Source: Deltaproteobacteria bacterium (GTDB taxonomy: Bacteria; Myxococcota; Myxococcia; SLRQ01). Taken from it: 64,000 nucleotides of DNA. The notes below the pieces were generated by a model. That model ran no database searches. It was not told where the DNA came from and saw only the letters and a list, made by a program, of their open reading frames with translations. The stretch is taken from the NCBI GenBank assembly GCA_007130885.1, contig SLRQ01000068.1, positions 1-64,000 of the forward strand, given 5' to 3'. The first letter of the stretch is position 1, and every line of letters begins with the position of its first letter. Shown here one piece after another: positions 21,101-28,937 of this stretch. The translations under genes and the position numbers were made by a program.

Positions 21101-21269
21101 GCTCTTGCCGCAGGCGCTCTCCACCGGCGAGGGCGCGGTGTTTCGGGTCCCGATGGCGGTGGTGACCATAGGCGGCGTGCTGCTCGCAGCAATCCTCACC
21201 CTGCTGCTCATCCCCGTCATCTACACGAAGATGGACCGCCTCACGGTGATGGGGCGGCGGGAGGGGTGA
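18177..21269 (+). CDS. RND efflux permease, HAE-type, lacking TM4 aspartates
   Basis: Inner-membrane, normally proton-driven exporter of the AcrB superfamily, 1030 residues with the usual 12 membrane spans and two large periplasmic loops. TM1 is residues 12-32. The RND repeat is clear in the two halves (TM2-TM6 about 336-480; TM8-TM12 about 860-1020). Notable: at TM4, where AcrB reads VDDAIVVVEN with Asp407/Asp408, this protein reads LVANTIVVVEN with Ala402-Asn403. In TM10 the AcrB Lys940 position is also Asn (VVNNAILILDY). The proton relay must therefore differ, or the protein belongs to an RND branch with another coupling site. It is last in a three-gene operon with its adaptor and outer-membrane channel. 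Confidence 0.93.
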   Translation: MFRFFPHLAVTRPVLTTMLVSVFVVLGVFTLLTLRVELFPEIEFPVVTVATVYPGAGPEEVESEVTDPLEEALASLAGLDEMLSFSQDDLSVIVVVFDLEMDVEQAGIDVRDEIEGVRAALPAGAEPPTVQRFDFTALPIMSLALAGPQGADALYDVADDRIRDRLSRVPGVARVDIVGGRPREIDVLVRPERLTAHGLTLGAVVERIRSENVRVPGGRLRDEREDTPVRVVGEYRSLDELEALRLFPPAGGTVGLDELAVVRDGRARPEQFAALDGEPAVSLSITQVSGANTLETARGVYAELERIRREILPPGAVIEIVRDQSDFIQASVTDVLLNMLIGILLTAVVLFFFLHSWRTTLIAALAMPATIISAFVLMGLFGFTLNVMTLMALGITVGILVANTIVVVENISRHSERGEDAARSAEEGTSEIAVAVTAATLTNIVVFTPIAFMTGIIGQFFYAFGLTVVFATVFSIFISFTLAPLLAGRLLRQRPDKESSGPLARLFRRWDSGYARLERRYGAVLGWAVGRPRNGWVVIGSIVAAALVLLVGSAGFLQADFIPTGDEGAAQVTLELPPGSSLERTTELVLEADRRIRTFEGVRSTLATIAGGGEMMIGGGGVNVAEILVTFQPDASTAVCVAMLRRLLADLPDTRVTVIATDPAGQVGPPGAPIQVDVAGPDYEVLQALATEIEEAMRGLEELADVVNTLDEPRPELAFVPDRRALADHGLSAAQVGAVVRSSVEGTPAGVYRGEVGREIDIRVLLVEEARRRPEHLEVLDVATPAGAVPLSMLGRWEEALAPASIQRVDRQRSIRLEAQLGVADIAQAVAAIESAMEDVDVPPEYGWSVGGEFELFEEALGSIVIALLMAIVLTYIVLAMILESFIHPFTIMLTLPLGAAGASLGLFLTGQSLNIFSMMAMVMLVGIVVNNAILILDYTAQLRRAGRGIADALLVAAPARLRPIIMANVAIVAALLPQALSTGEGAVFRVPMAVVTIGGVLLAAILTLLLIPVIYTKMDRLTVMGRREG

Positions 21270-21400
21270 GGGTGGTGGCGGGGCGCCGGACCGTTGGCCG
21301 CGCCTCCTGCGCTGAACGCTCCCGGACCGAGAATCGGTCACCATAGACCGAGCTTGCGACCATCCTTTTACGCAAGGGTTGTTCGGCTCTATCGGCTGAA

Positions 21401-22615
21401 TCAGGCGGATGCGATCCGGCGCAATATCACCCCGATGATCAGCATGAGCAAGCCCACCCCGGCGAACGCGATGGGAACGAAGGACATGCCGCTGATGACC
21501 TGCACCGCCGTCGCCCGGATCTCCGGCATCTCCGCCGTGAGAGTGGGCACCACCGCCATCCCGGCAATTTGCAGGAGGCCCAGGAAGAGGATGCCGGTGA
21601 TCATGTTGGTCGCGCCGAACCATTTCATTCCACCGGCGAGGCCCGCGAGTAGAAGGCAGAGCAAAAAGGTGAAGATGAAGCCCGCGTATGAAACGATATT
21701 CATGAGGAGGCGTGTTTGTCTTATGCTGCTCAGGAACATTTGTATTTCGTTCCATGCCATCCGGTCCGCGCCGATCATTTCTCGCATCGATAGCTGATCC
21801 GGCAGCTCACCGGCCATGGCCCGCAGCCGAGGATCGGAAGATGCCCGGAGGTGCTGCTTCGGCTCGCTGAAGTCGATGGTCGAGGTCAATGCGTCTCGTT
21901 CTCCGGCGACGACCGAGAGGACTTCCTCGACGAACTCCAGAAGCTGCGTCTCCAGCCATTCCGGGGTCATGGCTTGCTCGAGCATCAGGTCGGTGGGGTC
22001 GTCCGCACCGCCCGCGACGCCGTCTCTCATCTGCTCCGCTATGGTGGCGTGAAGCACCGCGCTGATCCCGGACTCGCGCAGAAGCCTCTCGGCGTAGGTG
22101 GCGTTCAGGACGGTTCGTTCGACGGCTTTGCCCGTTTGAAAGATGCACCCACCCACCATCAGCAGAAGACATACGACCACCAGGCCGAACACCCTCAGCC
22201 CGGACAGCGACTGCCGCTTCGGGCTTCGGGTAGCGGTTGCCGCGGGCCGCGGCCCCGGTGAAGCAGCGGGAGCGGATGGCGCGAGTGGTGGTGGGCCTTC
22301 GGCGGTCGGAGGTGCGTTCGGTGCCGCCGGGGGCGGTGGCGCGGTCGGCTCGGCCGCCGGGGCTTGTGGCGCGGTCGGCTCGGCCGCCGGGGCTTGTGGC
22401 GCGGTCGGCTCGGCCGCCGGGGCTGGTGGCAGCGGTGGCGGAGGCGGCGCCAAGCGGAATGGCGCCTCACTCAGCGTGACCCAGTCGTCCATGCCGGGAC
22501 CGTGAACGAGGTCGTCCGGCAGCAGCCGGCCTTCACCGGCGAACCGCTCCATCTCGGACTCGGTGTATGGGCCGTAGGTCTGACCGTCTCTGGCTAGTTG
22601 CCACTGTCTTGACAT
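21401..22615 (-). CDS. GYF_2-domain membrane protein with Pro/Ala repeat linker
   Basis: Function unknown. The 404-residue product begins with a GYF_2-type fold (WQLARDGQTYGPYTESEM, then LLPDDLVHGPGMDDWVTL), a domain that typically binds proline-rich peptides. A linker of about 60 residues has three exact or near-exact AEPTAPQAPA repeats (DNA repeat 22341-22430). Then come a membrane span (LRVFGLVVVCLLLMVGGCIF), an extracytoplasmic helical region of about 130 residues and two to three more spans near the C-terminus (FIFTFLLCLLLAGLAGG, ITGILFLGLLQIAGMAV, AFAGVGLLMLIIGVILRR). It converges on the RND permease with 131 bases between them. GYF domains also occur in myxobacterial AgmX/GltJ, but the TonB-like parts of that protein are absent. 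Confidence 0.8.
   Translation of the reverse strand: MSRQWQLARDGQTYGPYTESEMERFAGEGRLLPDDLVHGPGMDDWVTLSEAPFRLAPPPPPLPPAPAAEPTAPQAPAAEPTAPQAPAAEPTAPPPPAAPNAPPTAEGPPPLAPSAPAASPGPRPAATATRSPKRQSLSGLRVFGLVVVCLLLMVGGCIFQTGKAVERTVLNATYAERLLRESGISAVLHATIAEQMRDGVAGGADDPTDLMLEQAMTPEWLETQLLEFVEEVLSVVAGERDALTSTIDFSEPKQHLRASSDPRLRAMAGELPDQLSMREMIGADRMAWNEIQMFLSSIRQTRLLMNIVSYAGFIFTFLLCLLLAGLAGGMKWFGATNMITGILFLGLLQIAGMAVVPTLTAEMPEIRATAVQVISGMSFVPIAFAGVGLLMLIIGVILRRIASA
22341..22430. repeat. Three 30-bp tandem repeats inside the GYF-domain gene
   Basis: Units at 22341-22370, 22371-22400 and 22401-22430. The first two are identical and the third differs by one base (T to G at the 25th position). They encode the decapeptide repeat AEPTAPQAPA on the minus strand. 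The near-identity at synonymous positions indicates recent duplication or ongoing slippage, so the linker length may vary between strains. Confidence 0.95.
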
Positions 22616-22733
22616 GCTCGCACTCTGCGCAAAGGTACCCAGCGGAATGTAGCAGCATTCGCTTCCGGCATCACGCCCCCGAAGCGACCGCTCAGGGTGC
22701 GAGATCCGTATACGAAACTAACCGCACGGGGCA

Positions 22734-23927
22734 CTAGGCTCCGCAGTTGAAGTACTTGTCGTACGTGACCTTCGGGATCTGGTCGAGCCTGCTCAACAGC
22801 CATATCGGCCACTTGCCGAGCCTGATGTACGAGTAGCTGGTCGGGTAGTCTCGGAAGGTCTTGGGCGGCAGCCGCAGGTACTCCTCGAACTCCTCTTGCG
22901 TGAGGCCGAGCCGTTTGATGCACAGATCGATGACCTTCGGATCCTCGATCTTGTAGATCCCGCCCGCCCTTGCCAGGGCCTCTTCGCGCGACATTTGCCC
23001 CGAGCGTACCAGGGCCGCGTCGCTGTTCATGTTCAAGTCGATGTTGAACTTCACGCGGTGCACGTACTTGATGAGGCTGTGATAGAGGTCGTCGAAGTAG
23101 TGAGCGCCGGGGTACACCCAACCGAGTTCCCTTCTGATGGTCTCTTCCGCTTCGCTTCGGACGTAGTTCGAGTAGTACATGGGCGTGTAGGCTCGAATGC
23201 CGCGAAGGACCGTGTAGTAGAACAGCTCCTTGACGCCGAGGTTGAAGCCGGGCGTATCGGGTTTCCACGGCGCCGGCGTTACGGTGCCGAGCTGCTTCTG
23301 AACGTTCCGCAGATAGTCCCCGTCGAAGAAGGACCATGACAGCGGCTTGACGCCCTCCGTACGGAAGGACTGCCCTATGAGGATGGTCGAGACGCGTTCC
23401 TGGTGAGCGACCCCGTACAACGAAGCCGCGATGCCAATGTCGGTTCCGAGGTTGAGGTCGGGGACGGAGGCCTTGAGAAAGGTCTTCTTCAGATCCTTCG
23501 CCTCGCGCCAGTCCGAGGTGATCGTTCGAAGCTCCACACCGAGCGCGCGGCAGGCATTGATCATGTTCTCGCCGGCCACCGGGTTGTCGAAGCCGTCGTC
23601 GAAATGAACCGCGATCGGACGAAGCCCCCATTCGCGCACCGTCCTGTACAGCAGCACCGTGCTGTCTCTCCCGCCGCTGATCCCGACGATGCAGTCGTAC
23701 TTCTTGCCGCGCCCCGCTCGTCTGATCCGCCGTAAGATGCTGTCCAGACGCCGTTGCCCTTCTTCACCGTTGGGGAAGAGTTCCTCCAGCTTGTCGTGAA
23801 GCCGGCAGAAGTTGCACTGCCCGTCCGGGTCGAAGGAGATGCCGGGGACGGTGGTGTCCTGCACGCACCGTGTGCATTGCCTATATGCCAGGTCCGTCTT
23901 CCGCCCGTTTACGATTACGTTCTCCAT
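22734..23927 (-). CDS. N-acetyl sugar amidotransferase (WbpG/PseA-like)
   Basis: PP-loop ATPase that converts an acetamido group on a nucleotide-linked sugar to an amidine during surface-polysaccharide or pseudaminic/legionaminic acid biosynthesis. Two Cys pairs (C18/C21 and C38/C41) form an N-terminal zinc-ribbon-like site. The PP-loop SGGRDST is at residues 84-90. Length 397 matches the family. Oddity: no other glycan gene, in particular no HisH/HisF-type glutaminase partner (WbpH/WbpI side) or glycosyltransferase, lies nearby, so it is an orphan here. It diverges from tex; the 297-base divergent gap holds the palindromic repeat 24102-24208. Confidence 0.9.
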   Translation of the reverse strand: MENVIVNGRKTDLAYRQCTRCVQDTTVPGISFDPDGQCNFCRLHDKLEELFPNGEEGQRRLDSILRRIRRAGRGKKYDCIVGISGGRDSTVLLYRTVREWGLRPIAVHFDDGFDNPVAGENMINACRALGVELRTITSDWREAKDLKKTFLKASVPDLNLGTDIGIAASLYGVAHQERVSTILIGQSFRTEGVKPLSWSFFDGDYLRNVQKQLGTVTPAPWKPDTPGFNLGVKELFYYTVLRGIRAYTPMYYSNYVRSEAEETIRRELGWVYPGAHYFDDLYHSLIKYVHRVKFNIDLNMNSDAALVRSGQMSREEALARAGGIYKIEDPKVIDLCIKRLGLTQEEFEEYLRLPPKTFRDYPTSYSYIRLGKWPIWLLSRLDQIPKVTYDKYFNCGA

Positions 23928-24101
23928 GAATCCATCTCGTCTCTCTTCCCATATCCGTCCTTGGTATCAGGAGTCGCGCCGAGGCTCCAGAGGAATGGCC
24001 GGTGCGAGGTATGTCCGTTCACCACCCACCAACCTTCCCTCGAAAGCGGAGACGAAAAGAGGAATCGAGTCCGATTCCGTGGTAGCAATCCGTCCCTCAC
24101 G

Positions 24102-24208
24102 CTAGGCCCAAAACAAGTGCACGACGACGTAGCGAGACACGGCCAGGGCCCGGCCAGCGGGCGCCTGGCGAAGTCGCAGACGGCGGGGTGTGCTTGATTT
24201 GGGGCTAG
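24102..24208. repeat. CTAG-bounded imperfect palindromic repeat, copy A (107 bp)
   Basis: Begins CTAGGCCCAAAACAAG and ends TTGATTTGGGGCTAG. The reverse complement of the right end (CTAGCCCCAAATCAAG) matches the left end at 14 of 16 positions, and the two arms remain largely complementary toward a central stem GCCAGG/CCTGGC. A second copy (50994-51088) shares AGTGCAC, AGCGAGACAC, GGCGAAGTCGCAG and GGGGTGTG in the same order. It has no coding capacity. The size and palindromy fit a REP- or MITE-like dispersed element or a structured RNA. It sits 16 bases before the tex start. Confidence 0.85.
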
Positions 24209-24224
24209 GGCAGGGGAGAGACCG

Positions 24225-26465
24225 ATGATTTCCATATCAGCGCGTATAGCCAAGGAGCTGGGGGTAGCTCCGCAGCAGGTACAGGCGGCCGTCGATCTCC
24301 TAGACGATCGCGCGACGGTGCCCTTCATAGCCAGGTACCGAAAAGAGGCCACCGGCGGGCTCGACGACGCAGAGCTGCGCACCCTCCACGAGCGCCTGGA
24401 CTACCTGCGCGAGCTCGACGCGCGCAAGGAGACGGTCATCGAGGCCATTCGGAAGCAAGGCAAGCTCACCGAGTCGATCGAAGTGACCATCAGGGAGGCG
24501 GCCACCAAGACCCGTCTCGAGGATCTCTATCGCCCCTTCATGAAGAAGCGCCGCACAAAGGCGCAGATCGCCCGCGAAAACGGCCTAGAGCCTCTGCTCG
24601 ACGCGCTGCTCGAGGATCGGTCGAGAGTTCCCGAGGAGGCGGCGGCGCCCTTCGTGAAGGACGAGCTTACGGTAGATGATGCCTTGGAGGGCGCCGGCTA
24701 CATCTTCATGGAGCGCATCGCCGAGGACGCCGGCCTCATCGAGGAGCTTCGAGACTACGGCTGGACCAAGGGCTACTTCACGAGCCGCGTCGTCTCCGGC
24801 AAGGAGGAGTCCGGGGCGCGCTTCAGGGATTACTTCCATCACGTGGAGCCCCTCTCCAAGGTGCCTTCTCACCGCGCTCTCGCGATGTTCCGGGGACAGG
24901 CGGAGGAGGTCCTTCGGCTGGAGATCGCCTGGACCGGCGCCCAGGCGCGAGGCGAGGAGCAAGTCGGTCTTTCTCCCGGCGAGGCAGCCATATTTCGGCT
25001 CTTCCTGCTCGACGATTCGGGCCGCGCGGCCGACACGTGGCTGGCCAGGCACGCCAGGCTGGCGTGGAAGACAAGGCTGGCCGTACACCTCGACGCGGCG
25101 CTGAAACGCAGGCTGCGCGAGCTCGCCGACGCGGAGGCCATCCGAGTGTTCGGCGCCAACCTCCAAGATCTGCTTCTGGCCGCTCCCGCGGGATCGAGGC
25201 GCACGCTGGGCCTCGATCCCGGGCTTCGAACCGGTGTGAAGGTCGCCGTCGTCGACGGCGGCGGCGCGGTGCTCGAGACGGCCACCATCTACCCCTTCGC
25301 GGGAAAGGGCAGGGTGGAGGAGGCCCTTCGCTCTCTCGCCGACTTGGCGCTGCGCCACGAGGTGGAGCTCGTGGCGATCGGCAACGGGACGGCTTCCCGC
25401 GAGACCGACGCGCTGGTGGCCGAGCTGATGAAGCGGCATCCCAAGCTTCGGCTGACCAAGGTCATGGTCTCGGAGGCCGGCGCCTCCGTCTACTCCGCCT
25501 CGGAGCTGGCCTCCCGCGAGCTTCCCGACATGGACGTCTCGCTACGGGGAGCCGTCTCCATCGCGCGGCGCCTTCAGGACCCGCTCGCGGAGCTGGTGAA
25601 GATCGAGCCGAAGGCCATTGGAGTCGGGCAGTATCAACACGATGTGAACCAGACCGAGCTGCAACGAAAGCTCGACGCCGTGGTGGAGGACTGCGTCAAC
25701 GCTGTGGGCGTGGAGGTCAACACGGCCTCCGTGCCGCTCCTCGCCAGGGTCTCGGGGCTTGGGCCGGCGCTCGCCGCGAACATCGTGGCCTACAGGAACG
25801 AGAACGGGCCATTCCAGAATCGCTCACTGCTGAAGAAGGTGGCGCGCCTCGGCGCCAAGGCCTTCGAGCAGGCCGCGGGCTTCCTTAGGATCTCGTCCGG
25901 CTCCAACCCCTTGGACGCCTCCGCCGTCCACCCCGAGGCCTACCCGGTGGTGAAGCGCATCGTCGCCAAGACCGGCAAAAAGGTGAAGGAGCTAATCGGC
26001 GACGAGACCTACCTCCGGAGCCTGCGGCCCTCGGAGTTCATCGACGAGAAGTTCGGTGAGCCCACGGTGAAGGATATCTTGGCCGAGCTCGCCAAGCCGG
26101 GCCGCGATCCTCGGCCCGAGTTCCGCACCGCCTCCTTCCGAGAGGGCGTCGAGAAGCTGGAGGATCTGCAGCCCGGCATGGTTCTGGAAGGCACCGTCAC
26201 GAACGTCACGAACTTCGGCGCCTTCGTGGATGTCGGCGTGCATCAGGACGGCCTGGCGCACATCTCCGCGCTCTCCGAGACCTTCGTGCGCGACCCCCGC
26301 GACGTAGTGCGGGCGGGAGACGTGGTGCGGGTCAAGGTGATGGAGGTCGACCTGCAGCGGCGCCGGATCGCGCTCACCATGCGCCTCGGCGACGAGCCTG
26401 GGAGGAAGCCCGGACGAGGAGCGGGAAAGACGCCAACCAAGAGATCATCTTCGGGCAATGGTTGA
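24225..26465 (+). CDS. tex: Tex-type RNA-binding transcription accessory protein
   Basis: Conserved nucleic-acid-binding protein related to eukaryotic Spt6, implicated in transcription and RNA metabolism. The 746 residues show the N-terminal helical Tex region (ELGVAPQQVQAAVDLLDD, PFIARYRKEATGGLDD), a YqgF/RNase H-like domain starting at TLGLDPGLRTGVKVAVVD (about 327), helix-hairpin-helix motifs (RVSGLGPALAANIVAYR, about 508-525) and a C-terminal S1 domain (GTVTNVTNFGAFVDVG, about 657-672), then a short basic tail. Start ATG 24225 is preceded by GGGGAGAG. Repeat copy A lies directly upstream and could be in its leader. Length and order of domains are normal. Confidence 0.96.
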   Translation: MISISARIAKELGVAPQQVQAAVDLLDDRATVPFIARYRKEATGGLDDAELRTLHERLDYLRELDARKETVIEAIRKQGKLTESIEVTIREAATKTRLEDLYRPFMKKRRTKAQIARENGLEPLLDALLEDRSRVPEEAAAPFVKDELTVDDALEGAGYIFMERIAEDAGLIEELRDYGWTKGYFTSRVVSGKEESGARFRDYFHHVEPLSKVPSHRALAMFRGQAEEVLRLEIAWTGAQARGEEQVGLSPGEAAIFRLFLLDDSGRAADTWLARHARLAWKTRLAVHLDAALKRRLRELADAEAIRVFGANLQDLLLAAPAGSRRTLGLDPGLRTGVKVAVVDGGGAVLETATIYPFAGKGRVEEALRSLADLALRHEVELVAIGNGTASRETDALVAELMKRHPKLRLTKVMVSEAGASVYSASELASRELPDMDVSLRGAVSIARRLQDPLAELVKIEPKAIGVGQYQHDVNQTELQRKLDAVVEDCVNAVGVEVNTASVPLLARVSGLGPALAANIVAYRNENGPFQNRSLLKKVARLGAKAFEQAAGFLRISSGSNPLDASAVHPEAYPVVKRIVAKTGKKVKELIGDETYLRSLRPSEFIDEKFGEPTVKDILAELAKPGRDPRPEFRTASFREGVEKLEDLQPGMVLEGTVTNVTNFGAFVDVGVHQDGLAHISALSETFVRDPRDVVRAGDVVRVKVMEVDLQRRRIALTMRLGDEPGRKPGRGAGKTPTKRSSSGNG

Positions 26466-26571
26466 ACACATTCCGGTGGCGTCGGCGTTGCGCGTATTGG
26501 GTAGCGAGCAAAGGAATCCAGGCGGGGATTACTTCCGGGTATAAACAAGGTTCAGCTCGTCGAGTCTCCCT

Positions 26572-27381
26572 ATGAAAGCGGCCCCCACGACTCGAGACGT
26601 CACGTGCTCAACCGCGCTCTGCAAGAGCCGTATCCCCGGAATGGACTGGTGCCTCAACCCTTACACGGGGTGTGAGCACGCATGTGCCTATTGCTACGCA
26701 ACCTTTATGAAGAGGTTCACGGGGCATCAAGGCTCTTGGGGCAGCTTCGTGGACGTCAAGTCGAACGTGACCGAAGTGCTCTCCAGGCAGCTCCGGCGCA
26801 GAAAGCGGGGGCGCGTAATGTTGGCCAGCGTTACCGATGCCTGGCAGCCCTTGGAGCGGGAAAAGGGCCTAACCCGAGCTTGTTTGGAGTTGCTCGTGGA
26901 CTCGGGACTCTCGCTTTGGGCGCTGACCAAGTCCGACCTGGTCGTGCGGGACATCGATCTATTTCGCGCTTTTCGAGGGCTGCTCGGAGATGTGGAAGTC
27001 AGCGTGGGGATCACGCTGACCACGCTCTCGGACGAAGTGGCGGCGCTGATCGAACCGGGCGCTTCCAGCCCGTCCAGAAGGCTCGATGCTCTGGAGCAGC
27101 TCTCGGCGGCGGGGATTCGCACCGCGGTCTTCATGGCTCCGATCCTGCCGGGTTTGACGGATTCTCCGCGGGACATACTGGCATTGGTCGACGAGGTTCG
27201 CCGGCGCGGGGCGCAAGAAGTCCAAGCCGATCCGCTGAACTTCTACCCTGGAGCATTGCGCGGGGTGGGAAAGATCATCGAACTACATCGGCCGAAAGCT
27301 CTCCCTATCTGGCGTGCGGCGGTGGCTCGACCGGATGCTTGGCGAAAGCACCTCCGCGAAGCCTTGGGGGAGATGGTCTAG
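26572..27381 (+). CDS. SPL-type radical SAM protein
   Basis: Radical SAM enzyme of the COG1533/Rv2578c group, related to spore photoproduct lyase; reaction unknown. C34-x3-C38-x2-C41 (CEHACAYC) forms the 4Fe-4S site, preceded by the family signature WCLNPYTGC. Other typical segments are ASVTDAWQPLE and the later MAPILPGLTD. The 269-residue length is normal for this compact group. Members are often annotated as DNA repair photolyase on weak grounds; no such activity is claimed. It sits between tex and serS on the same strand and has no obvious partner. Confidence 0.88.
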   Translation: MKAAPTTRDVTCSTALCKSRIPGMDWCLNPYTGCEHACAYCYATFMKRFTGHQGSWGSFVDVKSNVTEVLSRQLRRRKRGRVMLASVTDAWQPLEREKGLTRACLELLVDSGLSLWALTKSDLVVRDIDLFRAFRGLLGDVEVSVGITLTTLSDEVAALIEPGASSPSRRLDALEQLSAAGIRTAVFMAPILPGLTDSPRDILALVDEVRRRGAQEVQADPLNFYPGALRGVGKIIELHRPKALPIWRAAVARPDAWRKHLREALGEMV

Positions 27382-27429
27382 CTCCCCTGGACGTTGACAT
27401 TGAGCTGTACCTGCCCCTAGTTAGGCCCA

Positions 27430-28731
27430 ATGCTGGATTCACGAAAGGTTTTAGCCGATCTCGATGCGATCAAGGCCGCCATGGCTCGGCGGCGAGGCGA
27501 CGTGGATCTGGACGCGATCAGTGATCTTGCCGGACGTCGCCGCGACCTAATAGTCAGTACGGAAGATGCTCGACATCGCCAGAAGCGTATGGGACAGGGA
27601 CTTGCGAAGGCTGCGCGAGAGGGTGGGGATTACGCCGCCACGCTTCGCGCCGAGCTGAAGGATTTGTCCGAGCAGGTGAAGGAAGGCGCCTCGAGCCTTT
27701 CCCAGGTCGAGGCCGAGCTGGAAACTCTTCTGCTGTCGCTACCGAACATTCCGTATGAAGACGTGCCCGACGGCGCGGGCCCCGAAGAGAATCCCGAAGT
27801 ATCGCGTTGGGGAGAAAAGCCTTCGTTCGACTTCGAGCCCAAGGCCCATTGGGATCTCGGTCCGGAGTTGGGGATTCTGGACTTCGAGCGTGGAGCGAGG
27901 CTGGCCGGTGCTCGCTTCACCGTGCTCATGGACGGCGGCGCCCGGCTCGAGAGGGCTCTTGGTGCGTTCATGCTGGATCTTGCGGTCGGTAGTGGTTACC
28001 GGGAGGTTGCGACCCCGCTGCTCGTCAATAGGGACAGCATGACCGGCACCGGCCAGCTCCCGAAATTCGAGGACGATGCCTTCAAGGTCGAGGGACAAGA
28101 CCTCTTCCTCATTCCCACCGCCGAGGTGCCCCTCACCAACCTCCATCGAGGTGAGCTGATCGAGGAGACCGACCTGCCCTTTCGCTACTGCGCTTCGACC
28201 GCTTGCTTTCGCGCCGAAGCCGGCGGCTACGGAACGGACACCCGCGGGCTCATAAGACAGCACCAGTTCCAGAAGGTGGAGCTGGTCGAGATTGTCCGGC
28301 CGGAGGACAGCTCCGAGGCGCTGCTGAAGCTTCTCGACAACGCCTGCGAGGTGCTGCGGCGGCTGGATCTCCACTATAGGGTGGTCGAGCTGTGCACGGG
28401 TGATTTGGGGTTTGCCGCGGCACGCACCTTCGACATAGAGGTTTGGCTGCCCGGCCAGAATGCTTACCGCGAGATCTCCTCTTGCTCTGACTTCAGCGAC
28501 TACCAAGCCAGAAGAATGAAGATGAGGTATCGGCCGGCGAATGGAGCCAAGCCTCGCTTGGTTCACACATTGAATGGGTCGGCGCTTGCCTTGGGGCGCA
28601 CGCTGGTGGCCGTACTGGAGCAGCACCAGCGACCTGACGGGTCGGTAGTCGTCCCGGAGGCGCTGCGTCCCTACATGGGAGGACGGCAGGTGCTCGAGCC
28701 GGTCGCTGGAGCCGGCCGAGAGACGAGTTAG
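27430..28731 (+). CDS. serS: Seryl-tRNA synthetase
   Basis: Charges tRNA-Ser (and tRNA-Sec where present) with serine. The 433-residue class II enzyme has an N-terminal tRNA-binding coiled-coil arm (about 1-115) and the class II motifs: motif 1 around the MLDLAVGSGYREVATPLLV region, motif 2 with FRAEAGGYGTDTRGLIRQHQF, and motif 3 NGSALALGRTLVAVLE. It is followed by five tRNA genes, four of which are its substrates (28808-30071). The same order serS, tRNA-Ser, tadA, ffs, dnaX, ebfC, recR is known from Bacillus subtilis, so the neighbourhood is ancient or repeatedly selected. Start ATG 27430 has only weak Shine-Dalgarno pairing. Confidence 0.97.
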   Translation: MLDSRKVLADLDAIKAAMARRRGDVDLDAISDLAGRRRDLIVSTEDARHRQKRMGQGLAKAAREGGDYAATLRAELKDLSEQVKEGASSLSQVEAELETLLLSLPNIPYEDVPDGAGPEENPEVSRWGEKPSFDFEPKAHWDLGPELGILDFERGARLAGARFTVLMDGGARLERALGAFMLDLAVGSGYREVATPLLVNRDSMTGTGQLPKFEDDAFKVEGQDLFLIPTAEVPLTNLHRGELIEETDLPFRYCASTACFRAEAGGYGTDTRGLIRQHQFQKVELVEIVRPEDSSEALLKLLDNACEVLRRLDLHYRVVELCTGDLGFAAARTFDIEVWLPGQNAYREISSCSDFSDYQARRMKMRYRPANGAKPRLVHTLNGSALALGRTLVAVLEQHQRPDGSVVVPEALRPYMGGRQVLEPVAGAGRETS

Positions 28732-28765
28732 GAAAGTGCCGGGAAGGTTTCGGGTGGTTCGAAGC

Positions 28766-28794
28766 TTGACGAAGGGCGGGCCCCCCGGTATCAA
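28766..28794 (+). promoter_or_regulatory. Sigma-70-like promoter for the tRNA cluster
   Basis: TTGACG at 28766-28771 and TATCAA at 28789-28794 with a 17-base spacer, ending 13 bases before the first tRNA. The -35 matches the consensus at 5 of 6 and the -10 at 4 of 6. Position and spacing fit a tRNA promoter with initiation near 28801. Confidence 0.55.
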
Positions 28795-28807
28795 CGGGCT
28801 TTCGCTC

Positions 28808-28897
28808 GGAGGAGTGGCCGAGCGGTCTAAGGCGGCTGTCTTGAAAACAGCAGAGGGTGAAAGCCCTCCGTAGGTTCGAATCCTACCTCCTCCGCCA
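28808..28897 (+). tRNA. tRNA-Ser(UGA)
   Basis: Acceptor GGAGGAG pairs with CTCCTCC, discriminator G, encoded CCA at the end. Anticodon stem GCTGT/ACAGC encloses CTTGAAA, giving anticodon TGA. A long variable arm (AGAGGGTGAAAGCCCTC) confirms serine. T-arm GTAGG-TTCGAAT-CCTAC. It reads UCA and probably other UCN codons by wobble. First of a cluster just downstream of serS. Confidence 0.97.
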
Positions 28898-28937
28898 ACC
28901 GTTAGTTGGGACGGAGGCTGAAAAAGCGAATAGTTTG

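Noticed and set aside
22594..23631. 345-codon minus-strand frame
   Set aside because: It overlaps the sugar amidotransferase in another frame and yields Arg/Gly-rich sequence without motifs.
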